Part shown: one piece after another, positions 24,380 to 32,238 of the stretch
Position numbering within the stretch: the first letter of the stretch is position 1
Layout: each line of letters opens with the position of its first letter
Source: Pseudomonadota bacterium
GTDB lineage: Bacteria > Pseudomonadota > Alphaproteobacteria > Acetobacterales > Acetobacteraceae
NCBI GenBank assembly: GCA_021816925.1
Contig: JAKAWQ010000035.1
Coordinates: forward strand, 1 to 38,864
Reading direction: 5' to 3'
Length of the DNA: 38,864 nt
The notes under the pieces: model-generated
What the model was told of the DNA's origin: nothing
Databases searched by the model: none
What the model saw: only the letters and a program-made list of their open reading frames with translations
Program-made: the position numbers and the translations under genes

Positions 24380-24741
24380 GTGCTGATTAGCTCCTCGGCC
24401 GCCGGACCGTTCCAGACCAGCGTCATCTTGCCGCCTTCCCCGCCCGTGATCTCCGCCTGATCGACGATGAAGGCGCCCGTGACCACGTAGGTCTGCCCGG
24501 TATCGCAGACGAATTGCAGCTCGCCGGGAGAGGCCGCCAGGATCGCCGCCATTGACTGTCCGCCTTGCAGCGGCGTCGAGGCCTTCACCTCCGTCGGCAT
24601 CATCTCCTGCGAGTAGAACACCTGGCGGCCGGCCATCACGCTCTTGTTGATCAGGCCGCCCTGCTTGAAGGTCGCGCCCTTCTCGATCGGCAGCTTCTGC
24701 CCAGCCCAGATGATATCGACGACACCGAGCGATTGTGCCAC
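24376..24741 (-). CDS. Tail tube protein (Mu gp40, M-like)
   Basis: A 121-residue protein, the normal length. It has the tube-family pattern VDIIWAGQKLPIEKGATFKQ near the start, VKASTPLQGGQSMAAIL in the middle and GGKMTLVWNGPAAEEL at the end. It forms the inner tube inside the contractile sheath. It lies ten bases after the sheath gene. Confidence 0.88.
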   Translation of the reverse strand: MAQSLGVVDIIWAGQKLPIEKGATFKQGGLINKSVMAGRQVFYSQEMMPTEVKASTPLQGGQSMAAILAASPGELQFVCDTGQTYVVTGAFIVDQAEITGGEGGKMTLVWNGPAAEELIST

Positions 24742-24751
24742 GGCTCCCTCC

Positions 24752-26263
24752 TTACACCTGGAACTCGAGCGCGGCGGCCAGGATCATCAGGTTCCCGATC
24801 ACCTGCACCTGCTGGCGCGCGTTCAGCCGGTTGCGGTCGTTCTGGTCGCGCACGAAGATGCTCTGCGCCGCCGTCGTGCCCGAATTCTCGATCCATCCCT
24901 GCTGCTCGTAGAGCGTCGAGCGGCTCGCCCACGATCCTTTCATCCGCGAGGGCGTCACCACGCTGGTGTCGTATTCCGCCGCCAGCGTGCCGTCGTCGGC
25001 GAGCTTGTTGCGCGGATAGGTGAGCGTCACGTAGCCGGCCCAGTCGTAGCGGATCCGGCTCATCGTCTTCGGCACCATGATGTCGTGCCAGGCAGTGTCC
25101 GGCACTCCGAGCGCGCTCGTCTTGTATTCGGTCACCGCCCGCTCGAGGCTCACGGTGCCGTCCACCTGCACGTTGAAGGTCGTGATGCCGTCGAGCAGCA
25201 GGTTCTCCCGCTCGACCAGCGTGAACCGGTCTCCTTGCGCCGGCGCGAGGATCCCTGGCAGGCTGAGCCCGCGGAGCTGCCGCGCCGGGTCGTTCGCCAG
25301 GTTGAAGCTCGCCTGGCCGCAGAACGCGGCCGCCCACTCCCAGCTCGGGTTGAGCGGATTCTGCACGCCGAGGATCGAGCGGAAACGCGAATTGAGTGTC
25401 GCCGCATCCGCCGCCAGCGTCCCATAGGTGCCCGCGATCGCCCCATAGGCGTGGCTGTCGAGCTTGCCCATCGCGTTGTAACGCGTCTCCAACGCCGCCT
25501 CGAGCGCGCTCGTGTTCGTCGCGTCGCTCCACGCCATCACGATGTCGGTATACCAGGTGTCCGAAATCGCCGAGAGCGCCGCCGTGATCGTGGGATCCGT
25601 CGCCCCTCCGGCCATCGCCACGATCGTCGCCGTGATCCCCGTCGGCGTGAGATCGCCCGGCTGATAGTTGAGCCTGAGGTCGATCTGGTTGCCGAGCGTC
25701 CCGCCGTGCAGCGCCGTCAGCGTCACCACATCGGCCGCCACGGCGGCGCTCACCGGCAGCGCGTTCGGCAGCCCGGTGACATCCTGGATCGAGGCGAGCA
25801 CGTTCCCCGCCACCGTCGCCGCCGTGTCGCCCACGTTCACCGCGGTCGCGATCCTCTTGCCCGCGACATAGAGCGCAAGCGTCCCCGCCTGCGTCGCCGT
25901 CCCCGCGATCGTGAGCGTCCCCGCCGCCTTGACCGCGCCCGCGGCGTCGCCGACGCCCATGATCGAGACCTGCGTGTAGGGATTGGCCGCCAGGAACGCG
26001 GCCGCCATGTCCGCCGCCACCGACCCCGCTCCGAACCACGCCTGCGCGTCCAGCGCCTGCACCAGCGGATAGGGCACGTTCTGTTGCGCGTTCCCGCTCG
26101 CCAGCATCTGCCCGATGATCAGCACGTTCGCCGGATAGGGGAGCAGCCCCGCCTGGCTGTAGTTCGGCCTGACTTCGACATAGGTGCCGGGAACCTGCCA
26201 GCTATACGGGATCTCGTTGAACGAGATCGTCTGCGGCGGCGTCGGCGCCGTGGTGCCGCTCAT
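24752..26263 (-). CDS. Contractile tail sheath (Mu gp39, L-like)
   Basis: A 503-residue sheath protein, close to Mu L. N-terminal SFNEIPYSWQVPGTYVEV and the C-terminal RDQNDRNRLNARQQVQVIGN are family hallmarks. Presence of a sheath plus gp25-like and spike genes makes the virion a myovirus. Confidence 0.92.
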   Translation of the reverse strand: MSGTTAPTPPQTISFNEIPYSWQVPGTYVEVRPNYSQAGLLPYPANVLIIGQMLASGNAQQNVPYPLVQALDAQAWFGAGSVAADMAAAFLAANPYTQVSIMGVGDAAGAVKAAGTLTIAGTATQAGTLALYVAGKRIATAVNVGDTAATVAGNVLASIQDVTGLPNALPVSAAVAADVVTLTALHGGTLGNQIDLRLNYQPGDLTPTGITATIVAMAGGATDPTITAALSAISDTWYTDIVMAWSDATNTSALEAALETRYNAMGKLDSHAYGAIAGTYGTLAADAATLNSRFRSILGVQNPLNPSWEWAAAFCGQASFNLANDPARQLRGLSLPGILAPAQGDRFTLVERENLLLDGITTFNVQVDGTVSLERAVTEYKTSALGVPDTAWHDIMVPKTMSRIRYDWAGYVTLTYPRNKLADDGTLAAEYDTSVVTPSRMKGSWASRSTLYEQQGWIENSGTTAAQSIFVRDQNDRNRLNARQQVQVIGNLMILAAALEFQV

Positions 26264-26442
26264 CTCTTCTCTCCTCGCACCCTCTCAGCCGGCGCCTCCG
26301 GAACCTCGACCACGTCGCCCGCCGCCAGCCGCCGCTCGATGAAGAGGTCCCGCGCCACGAGCGCCCCTTCCGCCTTGAGCAGCTTCCCTCCCGGCAGCCG
26401 CACGCGCCTGCCCGGCGCCGGCCTCACCCGGATGCGCGTCAC
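26260..26442 (-). CDS. Mu gp38-like small protein (DUF2635)
   Basis: A 60-residue protein from a GTG that overlaps the gp37-like stop (GTGA); its own stop overlaps the sheath ATG. Sequence VTRIRVRPAPGRRVRLPGGK, then VARDLFIERRLAAGDVVEV, fits the DUF2635 family of Mu-like phages found between gp37 and the sheath. Function unknown, probably tail assembly. Confidence 0.82.
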   Translation of the reverse strand: MTRIRVRPAPGRRVRLPGGKLLKAEGALVARDLFIERRLAAGDVVEVPEAPAERVRGEKR

Positions 26443-27038
26443 GCCGCGATCTCCACCAGGTCGCCAACGAGCGCATCCTCGCCGTCCCAGTTCCAGGTCA
26501 CGCCGAGTTTCTGGAAGAGCCCGAGATCGTCCGGCGCCGTCAGCGCGCCGGCGACCGTGATCTCGGTCGCGACCGCGAAATCGACCGCCGCCATCGCCGC
26601 CTCGTCTTCCCAGCCCTCGGCGTAGACATTCGCCGCCCGGCTCACCATCGCCGTCCCGATCGCCGGGATCGTCCAGCCGTGCAGCAGCGCCACCGCCGCC
26701 TGCACCATCGGAAAGAGCCCGGGCCCCTGCGCGTCGCCGAAATACCTCGCACCCACCGAGCCCGTGTTCCTGGTCGCGAGAAAGACGCTCCACCGGCTCT
26801 CGCCCGCGAAAAGCCGCCCCGCGTCGCGGTTCGCCTCGACATCGGCCCAGCCGAGCCCGACGAACGGCGTCCGCCGCATCAGGCTCTTCCACTCCGCCGG
26901 CCCCAACTTCGCCGGCATGAACTGCTGCTCGAACTTCGCAAGCGGAAATACGAGCTGCAGCCGCGCCTGCACCGCGCGCCCGATCCGTGACAGCGGTCCG
27001 GGATCGACCATCGCCACGCTCTCTCTGGCCGCGCTCAC
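26439..27038 (-). CDS. Mu gp37-like protein (DUF1834, neck/tail terminator region)
   Basis: A 199-residue protein in the DUF1834 position. LVFPLAKFEQQFMPAKLGPA, SRWSVFLATRNTGS and the YAEGWEDEAAM segment fit the family. In Mu gp37 lies between gp36 and gp38, upstream of the sheath, and is thought to act at the head-tail interface or as tail terminator. ATGA coupling upstream. Confidence 0.8.
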   Translation of the reverse strand: MSAARESVAMVDPGPLSRIGRAVQARLQLVFPLAKFEQQFMPAKLGPAEWKSLMRRTPFVGLGWADVEANRDAGRLFAGESRWSVFLATRNTGSVGARYFGDAQGPGLFPMVQAAVALLHGWTIPAIGTAMVSRAANVYAEGWEDEAAMAAVDFAVATEITVAGALTAPDDLGLFQKLGVTWNWDGEDALVGDLVEIAA

Positions 27039-27505
27039 CAGAAGCTCCCGCCCGAGCCGCTCGTCCCGCTCTCGCCGAACGTCGTAGCAAGCGTGGTCGG
27101 CTGGAAGATCGTATCCCGGCTGCTCGTCGCCGCGTAGCTCTCGTCCCCGACCGTCACTTCCTCGAGATCCAGCAGCACCGTCCCCGCCGCGATCTCGGCC
27201 AGCCAGCCGAGCACTTCCTTCCGGTCCGCCGCCGCCTGTGCGGAGGGCTGCTTCTGGGCGCCGCTCGAAAGATCGTAATAGGCCATGATCTGGCAGGCGC
27301 GCCTCACCTCGTGCGGCGCCACGTCCAGCGGCACCCGGTAGCGCCGGCGGAGGTAGGTGTCGATCAGAGCCGAGCTCTCTCCCAGCGCGCGCACGATCGG
27401 ATCGGGCACCACGGCCACCATCTCCGCGCCGTCCGCCGTCGAGAGGCGGATGATCTCCGCCTGCCCGAAGCGCGCGATCATGTCATCGACGCTCGCATAG
27501 AGCAT
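27035..27505 (-). CDS. Mu gp36-like head-tail connector (DUF1320)
   Basis: A 156-residue protein. MLYASVDDMIARFGQAEIIR is the hallmark of the DUF1320 family, followed by IDTYLRRRYRVPLDVAPHEV and ACQIMAYYDLS. It corresponds to gp36 and is likely a head-completion/connector protein. TGATG coupling with the preceding small gene. Confidence 0.9.
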   Translation of the reverse strand: MLYASVDDMIARFGQAEIIRLSTADGAEMVAVVPDPIVRALGESSALIDTYLRRRYRVPLDVAPHEVRRACQIMAYYDLSSGAQKQPSAQAAADRKEVLGWLAEIAAGTVLLDLEEVTVGDESYAATSSRDTIFQPTTLATTFGESGTSGSGGSFW

Positions 27506-27735
27506 CAGCGCTTCGCCTTCTTCCCCTCAGGCGCGCCGATCAGCTCTTCGAGCTCGGCCGGCCCGACCAGGCGGCCGACCATGATCGTGAGCGCGCGGTC
27601 CGCCGCGATCTCGCGCAACGCCTCGGCCCCGATCTCGCCGATCTCGTACTCGGCCGCCCGCGGATGCCGCATGCCCCCCCGCGCCAGACCATGGACCGCC
27701 GAGACGATGACGATCTTGTCTCCGGTCCGCGCCAT
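27505..27735 (-). CDS. Small FluMu/HI1506-like protein
   Basis: A 76-residue protein between the major head and gp36 genes. The pattern DKIVIVSAVHGLARGGMRHP, then AEYEIGEIGAEALREIAADR with a terminal LTIMVGR, resembles the short domain at the N-terminus of FluMu HI1506-type proteins, here free-standing. Function unknown. Its start overlaps the head gene stop by one base. Confidence 0.68.
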   Translation of the reverse strand: MARTGDKIVIVSAVHGLARGGMRHPRAAEYEIGEIGAEALREIAADRALTIMVGRLVGPAELEELIGAPEGKKAKR

Positions 27736-28649
27736 CAGTTGAGCCAGGGGTTCTCGATCGCCCGCGCCAGCCCCCGGAACGTGTTCGGCGTCAGCGTCGC
27801 GGCCAGCGGATCGAACTCGTTCGTGCAGTACTGTTGCGCGACCGCGTAGAGCGCCGTCGGCACCACCAGGAGCAGTCCGTTTTGCCCGATCCCCATCGGC
27901 GCCCCATCCGGGCGCCGGAGCGTCGCCATCGCCGTCCTCGCCGCCAGCAGGCTCGCGAGGTTCATGATGTTGTCCCCGCGATAGGCGAGCTGCCAGAGCC
28001 CGAGCCCGGCGTTGCACCGGCCGTCCACGCCCCACACGAACTCGTTGTCGAAGAAGACGGAGGGGTCGGTCAGGCTGAACTTCGCGACCAGCCGGAACGG
28101 CCGCCTGGACTGGAAAATGAAGGGTTTCAGCACCCGTGTGCCGTCCAGCAGATACCAGCTCGGATTGCCGCTGCCGCTCGCGTAGTTCGCAACCGTCGTC
28201 GGTGCGCCCGTGTTGGTGTAGTTCGGATGGTTGGCCCCGAAGAACGGGATGCCGTCATAGGCGAGCAGCGTCACGCCGTTGACCATCGTCTGCGCGATCA
28301 GAAGGTCCGGGAGGCGCCCCGCATTCTGCCCGAGCTCCTGCGCCACCGGCGTCAGGATCCCGTAGCGGTCGTCCTCGATATCCTCGCGCTTCACCCCGAT
28401 CGTCTCTTCGAACGTCTGGTTGGTGATCGTGAAGGTCTCCTGGCTGAGGCTCTTCACCACCCGGTCGCCCACCCACTGGCGCAGCCCCGTCAGCATGTCG
28501 AGCCTCGGATAGACCTCCGCCGCGCCCGTCGAGGTCGCATCGAAGGTGAACTCCTTGTAGAGCGTCTTCGCCGCGTAGAGCTGCGAATTGAACGCCAGGT
28601 TCACCGCATCGTTGATCGATGCGAGAGCCGGAAAGGTGATCGCCACCAT
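27735..28649 (-). CDS. Major head protein (Mu gpT)
   Basis: A 304-residue capsid protein, the size of Mu T. Characteristic segments: LYKEFTFDATSTGAAEVYPR, FTITNQTFEETIGVKREDIE, DGIPFFGANHP and the C-terminal FDPLAATLTPNTFRGLARAI. It forms the capsid shell after scaffold removal by the protease encoded just upstream. Confidence 0.94.
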   Translation of the reverse strand: MVAITFPALASINDAVNLAFNSQLYAAKTLYKEFTFDATSTGAAEVYPRLDMLTGLRQWVGDRVVKSLSQETFTITNQTFEETIGVKREDIEDDRYGILTPVAQELGQNAGRLPDLLIAQTMVNGVTLLAYDGIPFFGANHPNYTNTGAPTTVANYASGSGNPSWYLLDGTRVLKPFIFQSRRPFRLVAKFSLTDPSVFFDNEFVWGVDGRCNAGLGLWQLAYRGDNIMNLASLLAARTAMATLRRPDGAPMGIGQNGLLLVVPTALYAVAQQYCTNEFDPLAATLTPNTFRGLARAIENPWLN

Positions 28650-28652
28650 CGC

Positions 28653-29069
28653 TTAGGACCCCACCATCTGCACGTAGGTTTGTCCGCCGTCGATCCCGAC
28701 CAGCGTCCCGATCGCGCCCGTGAAGCCGGTCGCCGGCACGGTCAGGGTCAGCGTCGCGTCGTCGGTCGCATAGACATTCGCCCCGATGTTGCTCGCGGTC
28801 GCCGCCGGCACCGTCAGCGCATACGTCCCGCGCATCCCGACCACTTGGGTCACCGAGGCCGCGGCGTTGCCGACATTGGAGAAGTCCTGCGCCGCCACGC
28901 CGGCCGCCGCCACGCTGCCGCTCGTCTGGATACGTTGCAGTTGCCCGCTGGCGTTGACGCAGACGATGCCGCCGCGCCAGATCTGCTCGCCCGGCGCCAC
29001 CGGATAGCCGAAATCGTTCCGCCCTCCCGGTCCGCGCCGCGCGATGTTGAAGCCCGCCGTGAGCGCCAT
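28653..29069 (-). CDS. Head decoration/stabilising protein (DUF2190-like)
   Basis: A 138-residue beta-rich protein between the protease and the major head gene. MALTAGFNIARRGPGGRN, then GGIVCVNASGQLQRI and VGIDGGQTYVQMVGS, fits the capsid-stabilising proteins found at this position in Mu-like prophages. TGATG coupling with the protease gene; three bases before the head gene. Confidence 0.72.
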   Translation of the reverse strand: MALTAGFNIARRGPGGRNDFGYPVAPGEQIWRGGIVCVNASGQLQRIQTSGSVAAAGVAAQDFSNVGNAAASVTQVVGMRGTYALTVPAATASNIGANVYATDDATLTLTVPATGFTGAIGTLVGIDGGQTYVQMVGS

Positions 29070-29575
29070 CAGGCAACCCTCCCGTCATTCGCCGCCGCGC
29101 GCATCTTCCGCCGGTGCTCGGCGAAGGCCTTGAGGTCGATCCCCATCTTCTTCGCCACGTCCTTGTCGATCTCCGAAAGCTCGGCCACTGGATCCCCGTC
29201 CGCCGCATCGTGCCGCACCACGATGCCGCCCGCGTGGATCGAGGGCATTCCCTTCACCAGCTTCTCGGTCGCCTCCGCGTTCGCGACATGCTGCGCGATG
29301 AGCTGCTCGCGCACCGCGACGATCGGCTTTCCTTCCTTGATCGCCGCGTCGATGAACCCGCGCGCGCGCTCCTCGGCCCGCTCGGCCTTGATCTTGTCGA
29401 GCTCGGCCTGCAGCGCCACCACGCGCTCGGTCGGCACCGCATCGCGCTTCAGGGCCGCCAGTTCCGCCACCTGCCGCGCCACCGTCTCGCTCGCCGCCTT
29501 CGCCGCCGCCAGCACCGCCGCCTCGTCCGCCGTTCCGGCAAGCCCGAGCGCCTGGCGCAGCCCCGCAATATCCAT
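29069..29575 (-). CDS. Internal-start scaffold protein (Mu Z-like) within the protease gene
   Basis: An in-frame ATG at 29575 (codon 231) is preceded by GGGAG (29588-29584), eight bases away, a better ribosome site than that of the full gene. The product would be 168 residues: DIAGLRQALGLAG, then a long charged helix (VVALQAELDKIKAERAEERA) and HVANAEATEKLVKGM. Mu encodes scaffold Z this way, inside the protease gene I. The inference rests on the ribosome site and helical composition. Confidence 0.6.
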   Translation of the reverse strand: MDIAGLRQALGLAGTADEAAVLAAAKAASETVARQVAELAALKRDAVPTERVVALQAELDKIKAERAEERARGFIDAAIKEGKPIVAVREQLIAQHVANAEATEKLVKGMPSIHAGGIVVRHDAADGDPVAELSEIDKDVAKKMGIDLKAFAEHRRKMRAAANDGRVA

Positions 29576-30265
29576 ATCGCCTGCTCCCGCGGCCTGCGCC
29601 GCTCCCTTCCAGCCCTGGGTGTCGAGGCCGAGGCTCTTCGCCTTGGCCAGAATCCGCCGCCGCGCTTCCGCCCGCTCGGCCTCGCTCAGCCCTTGCGTCC
29701 GATCGACCATGTCCCACGCGAGCTTCACGTGCTCCGCGTCGTGGATCGGCATCTCCCGCTTGCCCGGGACCGCGAACTGATCGGCGTCGAGCTTGTTCCT
29801 CTGCTCGGCATCCAGCGCCGCGTGCGCCGCCCCGTGCAGCATCGCGAGCTGCGGCAGATTGGGCGTGTTGGTCAGCGCCGCCCGCAGGAGCCGCGTCACG
29901 GTCCCCTCCTTGTCGTGCACGAAGACGGGGCTCACCCCGCGATAGGCGCGGTCCGCCATCAGCGCCCGCCCGCTCTCGTTCCACTCGATCCGGCCCCAGA
30001 GCCCGTCGTCGCGCGCCTGCAATTCCACGATCCATCCCCGCGCCGGGCTCGGCCGCCCGCTTTCCATCGCGAAGTCGGTCGCGTGATTCTCGTCGATCGG
30101 CAGTTTCCCCTCCGCCATGGAGGCCTCGATCACCGCCGCGGGATCCTTCAGCCGGTATGGCCCGCGCCCATCGCGCCCGCGAAAAGTGCCGGCGGGCACC
30201 AGGTGCAGCCACTCGGGCGCCTGGTCCCCGCCGGGCAAGGTCGAGAAAAGGGAGGAAACGTCCAT
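29069..30265 (-). CDS. Prohead protease with internal scaffold (Mu I-like)
   Basis: A 398-residue protein. Residues 1-140 carry the I-type protease domain: WLHLVPAGTFRGRDGRGPYR, LPIDENHATDFA and GVSPVFVHDKEG. Residues about 170-220 (MPIHDAEHVKLAWDMVDRTQ, EARRRILAKAKSLGLD) match the DUF6582 module, which is not part of the Mu protein itself. Residues from about 231 are helical and charged, like a capsid scaffold. It is preceded by a 177-base gap with a hairpin and the 16-base candidate promoter. The ATG at 30265 has no strong ribosome site; TTG at 30308 is an alternative in another frame and is rejected. Confidence 0.87.
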   Translation of the reverse strand: MDVSSLFSTLPGGDQAPEWLHLVPAGTFRGRDGRGPYRLKDPAAVIEASMAEGKLPIDENHATDFAMESGRPSPARGWIVELQARDDGLWGRIEWNESGRALMADRAYRGVSPVFVHDKEGTVTRLLRAALTNTPNLPQLAMLHGAAHAALDAEQRNKLDADQFAVPGKREMPIHDAEHVKLAWDMVDRTQGLSEAERAEARRRILAKAKSLGLDTQGWKGAAQAAGAGDMDIAGLRQALGLAGTADEAAVLAAAKAASETVARQVAELAALKRDAVPTERVVALQAELDKIKAERAEERARGFIDAAIKEGKPIVAVREQLIAQHVANAEATEKLVKGMPSIHAGGIVVRHDAADGDPVAELSEIDKDVAKKMGIDLKAFAEHRRKMRAAANDGRVA

Positions 30266-30298
30266 CGCGCCCAGGATCGGCCATCTCGCGCACGCCCT

Positions 30299-30314
30299 GC
30301 ACGCTCAATGCCTT
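30299..30314 (-). promoter_or_regulatory. Candidate late promoter/activator site, copy B
   Basis: Minus-strand AAGGCATTGAGCGTGC, identical to 18718-18733, lies 33 bases upstream of the protease start. In Mu the PI late promoter, activated by protein C, sits upstream of the same gene. An upstream hairpin (30362-30381) could separate transcripts. Confidence 0.5.
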
Positions 30315-30361
30315 TCCGATCGCGGACGCCGCTCAGGAAGGCGCCCGTGCCCTTCCCTCCT

Positions 30362-30381
30362 CGGAGCCCCCCCGGGCTCCG
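30362..30381. terminator. GC-rich hairpin between head gene G and protease gene
   Basis: CGGAGCCC (30362-30369) pairs with GGGCTCCG (30374-30381) across a 4-base loop. It stands in the larger intergenic gap, upstream of the candidate promoter in the direction of transcription. There is no T-tract, so it may be an attenuator or weak terminator. An A/T-rich stretch with an imperfect dyad (TAGCC/GGCTG) lies at about 30412-30436. Confidence 0.45.
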
Positions 30382-30442
30382 CGATCGTCCCTCGACCGGC
30401 CTCCAGCGCGGAATTAGCAGCCCTTAAGAGGCTATTAAAAAC

Positions 30443-30946
30443 TCACCCACCGATCAGCGCCCGCATCGCCGCCTCCGCGACCTCGATCAGCTCGCCTTCG
30501 TCCGCCCCCGACAGCCCGAGATAGGGTCGCGCCGGGATCGTCACGCTCTTCACGGCAACGAGCCCCTGCGCCAGCCGGAACCGGAGGGCCTTCTTCACCT
30601 TGGGCGTGATCACCGCCCCGAACTGGTGCACGCCCGCGTAGATCATCCCCGATCCCACCCGCACGCTCCCCACCCCGGTCCGGAACGTGATCGAGCCCCT
30701 GAGCGCGCCTGACTGCACCAGGATCGGCCCCGGCCTCCGGATCGACGCATACGCCGGATTGAGCCCCTTCCACGGTGTCCCGTCGGGCCCGTGCTGGCCG
30801 AGGAATCGCCTGAGCGTCTGATCGACCATCGCCGCCCCGAGCGCGCGCAGCAGCGGCTCCGCGCCAACCGCCGCGGCCTCGAGCCTCTCGAGCGCCGCCA
30901 GCACGCGCTGATCGTCGAAGCGGATCTCGATTGAGCTTCCCGCCAT
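30443..30946 (-). CDS. Virion morphogenesis/tail completion protein (Mu G-like)
   Basis: A 167-residue protein of the phage virion morphogenesis family. Hallmarks: RRFLGQHGPDGTPWKGLNPA, ILVQSGALRGSITFRTG and MIYAGVHQFGAVITPK with PARPYLGLS. It corresponds to Mu G (gp31), needed for head-tail joining. GGAGA lies 12 bases upstream of the ATG. It is the last gene before the protease promoter gap. Confidence 0.92.
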   Translation of the reverse strand: MAGSSIEIRFDDQRVLAALERLEAAAVGAEPLLRALGAAMVDQTLRRFLGQHGPDGTPWKGLNPAYASIRRPGPILVQSGALRGSITFRTGVGSVRVGSGMIYAGVHQFGAVITPKVKKALRFRLAQGLVAVKSVTIPARPYLGLSGADEGELIEVAEAAMRALIGG

Positions 30947-30952
30947 CGGCGC

Positions 30953-31075
30953 CTATCTTCTCTCCGGGCGCGCCGTGACACGGTGCCACTCTCGCTGCCG
31001 TAGCACCTTCGCCGGCTTCGGCCGGAGGGGGGAGCGATATGTGGGGTTTCCGCGAGGCCCCATCGGCGCGCTCAT
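30953..31075 (-). CDS. 40-residue protein between F- and G-like genes
   Basis: A tiny basic protein (SAPMGPRGNPTYRSPLRPK, then QREWHRVTARPERR). The ATG overlaps the F-like gene stop by four bases (ATGA), and the stop lies six bases before the G-like ATG. The tight packing argues for translation, but the product could merely carry ribosomes across. No family recognised. Confidence 0.45.
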   Translation of the reverse strand: MSAPMGPRGNPTYRSPLRPKPAKVLRQREWHRVTARPERR

Positions 31076-32235
31076 TCTATCTCTCCCTTGGCCATCTCCT
31101 TGATCACCGTCCCGCGCGCCAGAAGCCGTGCCAGGCGCCGCGGTTCCAGCCAGAACAACGCCAGCAGGAAGTTCTGCTCGCGGTCCCGCGTCGATTTGAC
31201 CGCCCCCAGCAGGAGCCGCTTGCCGTGCCTCACGACGACAATCCGCCGCTCGCCCTGGCGCACCGCCGCATCCGGCTTCGCCAGCAGCCCGGCCGCCGCG
31301 AGGTAGTCCTCCGCTTCCATCTCCGGATGCCGCTCGCTTTGCTTGCGCATGGTCTCGGCGCTGAAGAGCACGCTCTCGCTTTTCGCTCCGATCTCTCCCT
31401 TGAGCGCGTCTCCAAGTCTGCCGATCTCGAGCGCTCCTCGCGGCTCGCGCATGAAGTCGCGCACGATCGCCGCGGTCAGGCTCTCGAGCTGCAGCACCTG
31501 GCGCGGCCCTTCGGGCTTGACGTCCGGCGCCTGCACCGGCAGCGCCGCGCCTTCCTTCCACGCCTTCCCGGGGCTGTAAGCGAACCCCGGATCGACCCCG
31601 ATCGGCACCTCCATCGTCTCGCCGGTGTGTGGGTTCTTCCACGGTCTCGTCGCCGTCCCCGGCGAGGCGTCCGGCCCGCTCTTCCCGCGCCTGGCGAGCC
31701 CCGCTTCGCTCACCGCACCCGCCACGCACCGGCAGCCCCATCCGTTCGGCGGATAGTGCGCATCCCAGAAGGGATCGTCCGCGCGCAGCACCATCCCGTC
31801 CCACGCCAGGTGCTGCAGCCGCGGGTACTGCACCGGCGTATGGATATATTCCCAGTACGGGAACGCCGCCTTGGTCGCCGGCTCCGTCATCTGCGCGTAG
31901 CGCCCCGCCGCGAACGCGGTCGAGAGATTGGTCTCGTAGATCACCCGCGCGCGCCATCCGGCCGTCCCGGTATGGCTCCAGCCGAACTTCTTCACGATCG
32001 CATCGAAGTCGCGCCGGAACTCCGCCATCCCGGTGCCCTGGCCGATCGCCTTGGCAACCGCTTTCCGGAAATCCTCGACGATCGCTCCTTGCGCCGCGCC
32101 GGCGACCGCGAAGCCGTGCGCGTGCGCCTCGTTCATGAGGTCGGTCCAGCGCCGCGTCGGCACGTTGATCTTCTGCCGGAAGTAGGCGATCGCCTCTTCG
32201 AACGGCAGCCCGATCCCGGCCGTGGCGTCGGCCAC
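31072..32235 (-). CDS. Mu F-like minor head protein (SPP1 gp7 family) with C-terminal nuclease-like domain
   Basis: A 387-residue protein. The N-terminal 230 residues are the head morphogenesis domain: AHAHGFAVAGAAQG, ARVIYETNLSTAFAAGRYAQ, HLAWDGMVLRADDPFWDAHY and the conserved PPNGWGCRC. The C-terminal part (ETMRKQSERHPEMEAEDYLA, KSTRDREQNFLLALFW) resembles the Barnase/EndoU-like domain often fused to such proteins. It is three bases after the portal gene. Likely a capsid-internal protein at the portal vertex. Confidence 0.9.
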   Translation of the reverse strand: MADATAGIGLPFEEAIAYFRQKINVPTRRWTDLMNEAHAHGFAVAGAAQGAIVEDFRKAVAKAIGQGTGMAEFRRDFDAIVKKFGWSHTGTAGWRARVIYETNLSTAFAAGRYAQMTEPATKAAFPYWEYIHTPVQYPRLQHLAWDGMVLRADDPFWDAHYPPNGWGCRCVAGAVSEAGLARRGKSGPDASPGTATRPWKNPHTGETMEVPIGVDPGFAYSPGKAWKEGAALPVQAPDVKPEGPRQVLQLESLTAAIVRDFMREPRGALEIGRLGDALKGEIGAKSESVLFSAETMRKQSERHPEMEAEDYLAAAGLLAKPDAAVRQGERRIVVVRHGKRLLLGAVKSTRDREQNFLLALFWLEPRRLARLLARGTVIKEMAKGEIE

Positions 32236-32238
32236 GGC

